A stretch of DNA of 64,000 nucleotides from Streptomyces kaniharaensis (lineage in GTDB: Bacteria; Actinomycetota; Actinomycetes; Streptomycetales; Streptomycetaceae). The notes beneath the pieces were generated by a model that saw only the letters and a program-made list of their open reading frames with translations, was not told the DNA's origin and made no database searches. This document shows positions 58,863 to 64,000 of this stretch, one piece after another (the stretch's first letter is position 1; each line of letters opens with the position of its first letter). Made by a program: the position numbers and the translations under genes. The stretch lies in contig NZ_WBOF01000001.1 of NCBI RefSeq assembly GCF_009569385.1, positions 5,247,501 to 5,311,500 of the forward strand. The letters run 5' to 3'.

Positions 58863-60211
58863 GGTGCGGCCTCCTCCGGAGGAGTGCGTCGGGCGCCGGA
58901 GCGCAGGGCGTCCAGCTGGTCGTCGGCCGGGCAGCGGCCGCGCGCGGGGTAGCGCTCGGCGAACTCGGCGACGGCGGCGCGCAGTCGTCCGGCGCCGGGC
59001 AGCCGGCCCAGCGCGGCGTCGGCGGCGGCGAAGCAGGTGAGGGTGGCTCGGCGCAGCTCCGGGTCGGCCACGGCCAGGGTGGCGGCCCGGCGCCAGACGT
59101 CGCTGCGCGGCGGGCGCGGGCCGTCCGCGCGCTCCAGCGGCTCCAGCGCGGCGAGCGCGGTGTCGGCGGCCAGCGGGTCGTCCAGCAGCGCGGTGACCAG
59201 GGCGGCGGGCACCACCCAGCCGTCCCCGGGCTGGGCGTCGATCATCCGCAGCTCCAGGTGGCCGCGCGGGCGCACCGGCGGGAACAGCGTGGTGCGGTGG
59301 TAGTCCAGGTCGGCCAGCGTGGGCGGGCGTTCACCGGCGCCGCGCAGCCAATCGCGGAAGGTGAGGCCGGACGGGGCCGTCCACGGCAGTCCTTCCGGCC
59401 GGCGCACGCACAGCACCTCGGCGTCCAGTACGTACTGCGCCCACGCCTCGCGAGGGTCGCCGTGGTCGAGGCCGGGGGCGAGCGTGCGGGTCGGGTCCAT
59501 CCGGGACCACACGGTCTGCCGGGTCGACCGGTGGCCGGTCGGCTTCCCGTCCAGCAGCGGCGAGTTGGCGAACGCCGCGACCAGCACCGGACCGAGCCGG
59601 TGGGCCAACCGCCAGCGCCGGTCCACCGCGTGCGGGCCGTCCGCGTCCCCGGCGTCCAGGCACACCTGGACGGACGCGGTGCCCGTCATCATGATCCGGC
59701 CCCACGGCCCGGCGGAGTCGAAGAACCGCTCCATCGCGAGGTAGCGGGGGTCGTCCAGCACCATCCGGCGGGGGCGGGCGAGCGGGTCGGTGCCGGTACC
59801 GGTGAGGCGCAGGCCCTGCGCCGCGAAGGCGGCCCGCAGGGCGGTGAGATCGCGCCGGGTGTCGTCGACGCAGGCCAGGAGGCCGGTGGCGGGCGGGGAG
59901 CTGAGCTCGACCTGTCCGCCGGGTTCGAGCGTGAGACGCGAACCGGAAGGGAGCGAGGTGCCGTCCGCGCCGCCGAGCGGCAGCGACTCCAGGGCGGCGT
60001 GGATCCGATCGGGCGGGACGATGCGGGTGGGACATCGGTCGTCATGGACGAACCACTCCACCTCGACACCCACCAGCCGGGGCGGTCCGATCTTGAAACA
60101 GACGCCCGACACGTGGCTGCGCGCCCCCGACTCGGTCAGCGGGGTCACCCCCGTCGGGGGCGGTGGCGCCTTCTGCCGGTCGGGCGGAGTGGCGGGGGAT
60201 ACGGGTATCAC
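58859..60211 (-). CDS. egtA: Glutamate-cysteine ligase EgtA
   Basis: ATP-dependent ligase of 450 aa making gamma-glutamylcysteine for EgtB; the first gene of the egt operon. GCS2-type motifs: VGVEVEWFVHD, LTLEPGGQVELSSPP, YLAMERFFDSAGPWGRIMMTGTASVQVCLDAG split as ERFFDSAGPWGRIMM and TASVQVCLDAG, ANSPLLDGKPTGHRSTRQ, HLELRMIDAQPGDGW. GTG start with GAGGAG upstream; an ATG-free 287-bp region precedes it. egtA-B-C-D are all overlapping or closely spaced, so the pathway is complete except for the final C-S lyase. Confidence 0.95.
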   Translation of the reverse strand: MIPVSPATPPDRQKAPPPPTGVTPLTESGARSHVSGVCFKIGPPRLVGVEVEWFVHDDRCPTRIVPPDRIHAALESLPLGGADGTSLPSGSRLTLEPGGQVELSSPPATGLLACVDDTRRDLTALRAAFAAQGLRLTGTGTDPLARPRRMVLDDPRYLAMERFFDSAGPWGRIMMTGTASVQVCLDAGDADGPHAVDRRWRLAHRLGPVLVAAFANSPLLDGKPTGHRSTRQTVWSRMDPTRTLAPGLDHGDPREAWAQYVLDAEVLCVRRPEGLPWTAPSGLTFRDWLRGAGERPPTLADLDYHRTTLFPPVRPRGHLELRMIDAQPGDGWVVPAALVTALLDDPLAADTALAALEPLERADGPRPPRSDVWRRAATLAVADPELRRATLTCFAAADAALGRLPGAGRLRAAVAEFAERYPARGRCPADDQLDALRSGARRTPPEEAAP

Positions 60212-60430
60212 CGGACTCTCCTCGGGATCACGATTGTGGCCCGGTCTACCTTGCCCAGTCTGCTACGGAGCATGCGGCGGCGCTCCGCAAAAATCGTGTG
60301 AACGTTCGCCGGTGGAGTGCCGTGCTGCCCACACATGTGGCTCTGAGCTGTGGAAATGGCCGGAATCGCGGGCGAGTCGGGCACGGTTCGCCCGGAAGGC
60401 GTACGACGCCCGCGTCGCTCCTCGGCGGCT

Positions 60431-60505
60431 GGAGGTTCTCACAGGAGCCGGCGGTCTCTCGCGGGATTCGGAGGTTCGCAGAGGCATTTCGGAGGTTCTC
60501 ACAGG
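60431..60505. repeat. Short direct repeats between lyase gene and egtA
   Basis: The 15-mer GGAGGTTCTCACAGG occurs at 60431-60445 and 60491-60505, exactly 60 bp apart, with a degenerate copy GGAGGTTCGCAGAGG at 60470-60484. The second copy covers the stop codon and last residues of the PatB-type gene. It probably arose by local duplication. Confidence 0.6.
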
Positions 60506-61698
60506 CGTGGGAGACGCTCCAGGACCGTCTCCAGCACGGGCTGTGGCAGGGCGTAGTTCAGGCGCAGCGCACCGTGGCCGCCGGGGCCGAACTCGGTGCC
60601 GTCCGAGGCCTCCAGACCGCAGCGGTCCAGGAGTGCCCGGCGGGCGGTGGCGGGTGGCAAGCCGAGGGCGGCGGCGTCGAGCCAGAGCAGGTAGGAGGCC
60701 TGCGGTACGGAGCGGACGGCGGAGCCGAGGCGGTCGGTCAGCAGGGTCCGGGCGGCGGCCAGGTGGGCGAGCAGGGCGTCCAGCCACGGGCCGCCCTCGC
60801 GCAGCGCGGCCTGCTGGACGGTCTGCTCGACGAGGCCGCCCTCCCAGAAGCCGAAACCGGCCATGATGCCGGTGAGTCGGGCGCGAAGTGCGGGGTCGGG
60901 GACGAGCGCGAAGCCGCTCGGGAGGCCGGAGGCGTTGAAGGTCTTGCCGACGGAGTTGAGCGTGACGACGTGCCGGTTCGACGGACCGGCGGCGACCACC
61001 GCGACGGGGTGGGCGTGGCCGGGGTGGGTGAGATCGCCGTGCACCTCGTCGGAGACCAGCAGGGCTCCTGCCTCGCCTGCCTTCTCGGCGAGTTCGCTGA
61101 TCTCCGCGGCCGGCCACACGCGGCCGGACGGGTTGTGCGGATTGCTCAGCAGCACGGCGCCGACGGGGCGGGGGAGCGGGCCGGGCGGGAGGTGGTAGCC
61201 GTCCTCGGCAGCCACGGCCAGCGGCAGCTCCCTGTACGGCAGGCCGGCCGCCCGGCAGATCTGCGCGAAGCCGCCCCACTCCGGCGTCGGGAAGACGATG
61301 GGCGCGGTCGGGCGCACCGCCTCCAGCAGCAGCCGGACGGCGGTGCGCGGGCCGAACGGAAGCAGCAGCACCCAGTCCGGGTCGATCTCGACGCCGTGCC
61401 GCGACCGGTACCACCGGGCCACCAGTTCCCGCCCGGCGGGGTCGCACGCCGTGTACCCGTACGCCCGGTGCCGTGCACGCCGCTCCAGTGCCTCGGCGAC
61501 GGCCGGTGGCCCGGGCAGGTCCATGTCCGCCAGCCCCATCGCGATCACGCCGGGCCCTACCGCCCGGGCCCACTTGCTGCTCCCGGTCCCGGCCCGGTCG
61601 AAGGGCCGCCCGAAGCCGAAGTCGGGGCCGGGGTCGGATTCGGCGCCGGGGTCGAGGTCTTGGGGCGGGTCGTGCGGGCTGCTCGGGGTGCGGCTCAC
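60499..61698 (-). CDS. PatB/MalY-type PLP-dependent C-S lyase or aminotransferase
   Basis: Fold-type I PLP enzyme of 399 aa. MGLADMDLPGPPAVAEAL and YGYTACDPAGRELVARWYRSRHGVEI give the N-terminal pattern typical of PatB/MalY cystathionine beta-lyases, then LLSNPHNPSGRVW, LLVSDEVHGDLTHPGHAH (PLP Asp) and the Schiff-base Lys in NSVGKTFNASGLPSG. It ends 287 bp before egtA on the same strand. The ergothioneine pathway needs a PLP C-S lyase (EgtE), and no other is in the window, so this is a plausible substitute. A methionine/cysteine-metabolism role is the alternative. Gln/Gly-poor, Asp/Pro-rich N-terminal 40 residues. Confidence 0.88.
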   Translation of the reverse strand: MSRTPSSPHDPPQDLDPGAESDPGPDFGFGRPFDRAGTGSSKWARAVGPGVIAMGLADMDLPGPPAVAEALERRARHRAYGYTACDPAGRELVARWYRSRHGVEIDPDWVLLLPFGPRTAVRLLLEAVRPTAPIVFPTPEWGGFAQICRAAGLPYRELPLAVAAEDGYHLPPGPLPRPVGAVLLSNPHNPSGRVWPAAEISELAEKAGEAGALLVSDEVHGDLTHPGHAHPVAVVAAGPSNRHVVTLNSVGKTFNASGLPSGFALVPDPALRARLTGIMAGFGFWEGGLVEQTVQQAALREGGPWLDALLAHLAAARTLLTDRLGSAVRSVPQASYLLWLDAAALGLPPATARRALLDRCGLEASDGTEFGPGGHGALRLNYALPQPVLETVLERLPRL

Positions 61699-61776
61699 GG
61701 CGGGCCTCCGGAGAGTCGGGCGTGCGTCGTCACGCTAGCGCCGCCGGGCCTGCCGCGTCCGACGGAGAACAGAAAA

Positions 61777-61834
61777 CAGCTGACAGATTTCAGCTGACAG
61801 ATTTTGAAATCTGTTAGCTGAAATCTGTCAGCTG
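61777..61834. repeat. AT-rich palindromic repeat, copy D
   Basis: A 58-bp palindrome: 28-bp arms (one mismatch) around a 2-nt TG loop, each arm made of two CAGCTGACAGATTT-type blocks. The core CAGATTTTGAAATCTG is identical to copy A. The stop codon (61828-61830) and last Ser codon of the SRPBCC gene lie inside its right arm. It lies between two same-strand genes and would act as a terminator hairpin. Confidence 0.85.
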
Positions 61835-62274
61835 ATCCCCAGGTACCCCGCCAGCCCGCGCCGCCCCCGCCGCATCATCACCGCGTGGTTCGCGCGGAAC
61901 ACTGGATGCAGCGGCAGGGCGAGCCGTCGCAGCAGAGCCTTGCCCGGGCGCGTGTCCTCCTCGAACAGCACGCGGCTGCCCCTGCCGTCCGGGGTGACGG
62001 TGAACCGGGACCACCCGTCGAGGTCGCCCCACATGGCCGCCTCCAGAACCCCGGCGGCCGGGTCGCGCCGGCGCGACTCCAGCCCGATCACCAGGCGGTA
62101 CGGCAGCAGCGCGCGCACCACGACCTCGCCCGACTCCTCACCGGTCTGCCGCACTTCCCGGATCTCCGGCCACCACAGCGGGTAGCTCTGCACGTCCTCC
62201 AGCGCCGCGAACACCTCCGGTGCGGGCGCGGCGAGGCGCCACACGCCCCGGAAGCGGTAGTGGTTGGGGTCCAC
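61828..62274 (-). CDS. SRPBCC-family protein (polyketide cyclase/dehydrase-like)
   Basis: Small ligand-binding fold protein of 148 aa. YRFRGVWRLAAPAPEVFAALEDVQSYPLWWPEI is the typical START/SRPBCC beginning. VVVRALLPYRLVIGLESRRRD and WSRFTVTPDGRGSRVLFEED follow; a helix-rich C-terminus (HPVFRANHAVMMRRGRRGLAGYLG) closes the pocket. GTG start. It may bind lipid or other hydrophobic ligands; no specific function. Its last residue and stop are supplied by repeat copy D. Confidence 0.85.
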   Translation of the reverse strand: MDPNHYRFRGVWRLAAPAPEVFAALEDVQSYPLWWPEIREVRQTGEESGEVVVRALLPYRLVIGLESRRRDPAAGVLEAAMWGDLDGWSRFTVTPDGRGSRVLFEEDTRPGKALLRRLALPLHPVFRANHAVMMRRGRRGLAGYLGIS

Positions 62275-62283
62275 GCCCCCACC

Positions 62284-64000
62284 CTAGCCGGGCTCGGCCA
62301 GGTCGAAGGCGGTGTTGACCAGGGCCACGTGGCTGAACGCCTGTGGTGTGTTGCCGAGTTGGCGTCCGGCGCGCGGGTCCCACTGCTCCGAGAGCAGGCC
62401 GAGGTCGTTGGCGAGCCCGACCACGTGGGCGAAGAGTTCGCGCGCCTCGTCCGCCCGCCCGGTGGCGGCGAGCGCGTCGGCGAGCCAGAACGAGCAGGCC
62501 AGGAAGGCGCCTTCGCCTCCCGCGAGGCCGTCGATCGTCGGGCCGCCGCCCCGCCCGTCGGCCCGGTAGCGGCGGACCAGCCCGCCGTGGTCGAGCCCGT
62601 CGCGGACGGCGTCGACGGTGCGCACCACCCGGGGGTCGTCCGGCGGCAGGAACCCGCTCTTGACGACGAAGAGGGTGGCTGCGTCGAGCCCCTGCCCGCC
62701 GTAGTGCTGGACGAAGACGCCTCGCCGCCGGTCGTAGCCGTTGGCGCAGACGTCCGCGTGGACGGCGTCGCGCATCTCCCGCCAACGCGCGACCGGTGCG
62801 GGCAGTCCGGTGGCCTCGGCGAGCCGGACGGCCCGGTCGGCGGCGACCCAGCACATCACCTTGGAGTGCACGAAGTGCCGCCGCCCGCCGCGGACCTCCC
62901 ACAGCCCCTCGTCGGGCTCGCGCCAGTGCCGTTCGAGGTACCCCATCAGTGCCCGCAGCAGGGTCCACACGTGTCGCTCCATCGGCAGCCCGGCCAGCAG
63001 CGCGAGGTGCAGGGTGTCCACGACCTCGCCGTAGACGTCGAGTTGGAGCTGGTCGATGGCGGCGTTGCCGAACCGGACCGGCTGCGAGCCCTCGTAGCCG
63101 GGCAGCCAGGTGGCGGTGGTCTCGCCGAGCACCCGTTCCCCGGCCACCCCGTACACGGCCTGGACGTCGCCCGGGCCCCCGGCGATGGCGCGCAGCAGCC
63201 AGCGGCGCCAGGCGGCGGCCTCCTCGCGGAATCCGCCGCGCAGGAGGGCGGAGAGCGTCATGGAGGAGTCGCGCAGCCAGCAGAACCGGTAGTCCCAGTT
63301 GCGCTCCCCGCCGATCCATTCGGGCAGCGAGGCGGTGGGCGCGGCGACGATCCCGCCGGTGGGCGCGTACGCGAGGGCCTTGAGCGTGATCAGCGAGCGC
63401 AGCACGGCCTCCCGCCACTCGCCCCGGTACCGGCAGCCGGCCGCCCAGTGCTGCCACTGCGAGACGGTGGCGAGCAGCGCCCGGTCGGGGTCGGTGCGCG
63501 GGGTGGTGGGCAGGTGGGAGGGCTGCCAGGTGAGGATGAACGGGACGCGGTGCCCGGCGGTGACGGTGAAGTCGGAGGTGGTGACGCCGTCGAGGCCGTA
63601 CGTGTGAACGCCGTCGGGTACCCGTAGCCAGGCGGAGTCGGGCCCGGCGACGGCGACCCGGTGATGGCCGGTGCGCCGCACCCAGGGGTCGATCCGCCCG
63701 TAGTTGAAGCGCAGTCGCAGTTCGCCGCGCATGGGGACGCTGCCGTCCAGGCCCTCGACGATGCGGATCAGCTGCGGGGAGCGCCGCCCGTCCGGGCCGC
63801 GCTGCGGCATGAAGTCGGTGACCCGGACGCTCCCGCCCGCCGTGTGCCACTCGCTCTCCAGCACCAGGCTGTCGCCCCGGTAGCCACGGGTCCGGCATTC
63901 GGCCCCCGGCGGCACGCCGGCGGGGGCGAGCCGCCAGGCGCCGTGGCGGTGGTCGCCGAGCAGCCCGGCGAAGCAGCTGGGGGAGTCGAACCGGGGCAGG
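62284..64000 (-). CDS. GH15-family glycoside hydrolase (partial, 5' end outside window)
   Basis: Inverting alpha-glucosidase-type enzyme, at least 572 aa, open to the window edge. The N-terminal beta-sandwich reads LPRFDSPSCFAGLLGDHRHGAWRLAP, typical of the GH15 trehalase/glucoamylase-like group. The catalytic (alpha/alpha)6 domain includes WIGGERNWDYRFCWLRDSSMTLSAL, QPVRFGNAAIDQLQLDVYGEVVD, WEVRGGRRHFVHSKVMCWVAADR and the second acid region near FLACSFWLADALAATGRADEA. Substrate (trehalose, glucan or other alpha-glucoside) cannot be decided. It ends nine bases before the SRPBCC gene start, so the two are co-transcribed. Confidence 0.9.
   Translation of the reverse strand, partial: LPRFDSPSCFAGLLGDHRHGAWRLAPAGVPPGAECRTRGYRGDSLVLESEWHTAGGSVRVTDFMPQRGPDGRRSPQLIRIVEGLDGSVPMRGELRLRFNYGRIDPWVRRTGHHRVAVAGPDSAWLRVPDGVHTYGLDGVTTSDFTVTAGHRVPFILTWQPSHLPTTPRTDPDRALLATVSQWQHWAAGCRYRGEWREAVLRSLITLKALAYAPTGGIVAAPTASLPEWIGGERNWDYRFCWLRDSSMTLSALLRGGFREEAAAWRRWLLRAIAGGPGDVQAVYGVAGERVLGETTATWLPGYEGSQPVRFGNAAIDQLQLDVYGEVVDTLHLALLAGLPMERHVWTLLRALMGYLERHWREPDEGLWEVRGGRRHFVHSKVMCWVAADRAVRLAEATGLPAPVARWREMRDAVHADVCANGYDRRRGVFVQHYGGQGLDAATLFVVKSGFLPPDDPRVVRTVDAVRDGLDHGGLVRRYRADGRGGGPTIDGLAGGEGAFLACSFWLADALAATGRADEARELFAHVVGLANDLGLLSEQWDPRAGRQLGNTPQAFSHVALVNTAFDLAEPG

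Overview
The window is about 73% GC, with GTG/TTG starts, ATGA/GTGA start-stop overlaps and C/G-ending codons. Gene content (PucR-controlled purine oxidation, ergothioneine genes, a Gram-positive Tad pilus locus, many secreted proteins with Streptomyces-like architecture) points to a streptomycete-type actinomycete (Streptomyces, Kitasatospora or a close relative). It reads as ordinary chromosome. I see no tRNA, rRNA, CRISPR array, transposase or phage genes.

Layout. 1-7.5 kb: purine catabolism, with a three-subunit xanthine dehydrogenase-type enzyme and an NCS2 permease (minus strand) divergent from a PucR regulator. 7.6-8.7 kb: a membrane-anchored esterase. 9-13 kb: a tightly overlapped ribose-type sugar ABC importer plus ROK kinase. 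13.2-17.4 kb: secreted gamma-glutamyltransferase, exonuclease III, a cell-surface protein and a YhhN/lysoplasmalogenase-like membrane protein. 17.7-19.5 kb: an orphan protein that looks like the tail of DUF2397 joined to DUF2398, two components of type III Wadjet; the ATPase and nuclease genes are absent. 19.6-30.2 kb: a 59-aa membrane protein, a sulfite-oxidase-like molybdoenzyme, a TetR regulator, a TesB thioesterase, a SWIM zinc-finger protein with a large HEAT-like partner, a metallo-hydrolase, a MaoC hydratase and an FMN-binding protein.

30.3-46.7 kb is the most distinctive region: a complete actinobacterial Tad (Flp) pilus locus. It runs secreted proteins, CpaB, CpaE/TadZ, TadA, TadB, TadC, pilin-like protein, TadE, TadF, TadG and a large LysM/BTAD membrane protein. 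At each end lies one of two proteins that resemble each other and look like catalytically degenerate caspase-fold proteins.

46.9-55.5 kb: secreted S53 peptidase; a fatty-acid beta-oxidation set (acyl-CoA dehydrogenase, thiolase, SDR) divergent from a TetR regulator with a clear operator; bacterial nitric oxide synthase; a sugar-porter transporter. 55.7-61.7 kb: ergothioneine operon egtA-egtB-egtC-egtD, with a PatB/MalY-type C-S lyase immediately upstream that could fill the missing EgtE role. 61.8-64 kb: an SRPBCC protein and a GH15 glycosidase that runs off the window.

Four unusually AT-rich palindromic elements, built from shared CAGATTT/GAAATCTG cores and ACAGATGACAG blocks, sit at gene 3' ends near 27.6, 46.8, 49.3 and 61.8 kb. 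Two supply the stop codon, and one the last residues, of the adjacent gene. They look like a dispersed repeat family that also acts as terminator hairpins.
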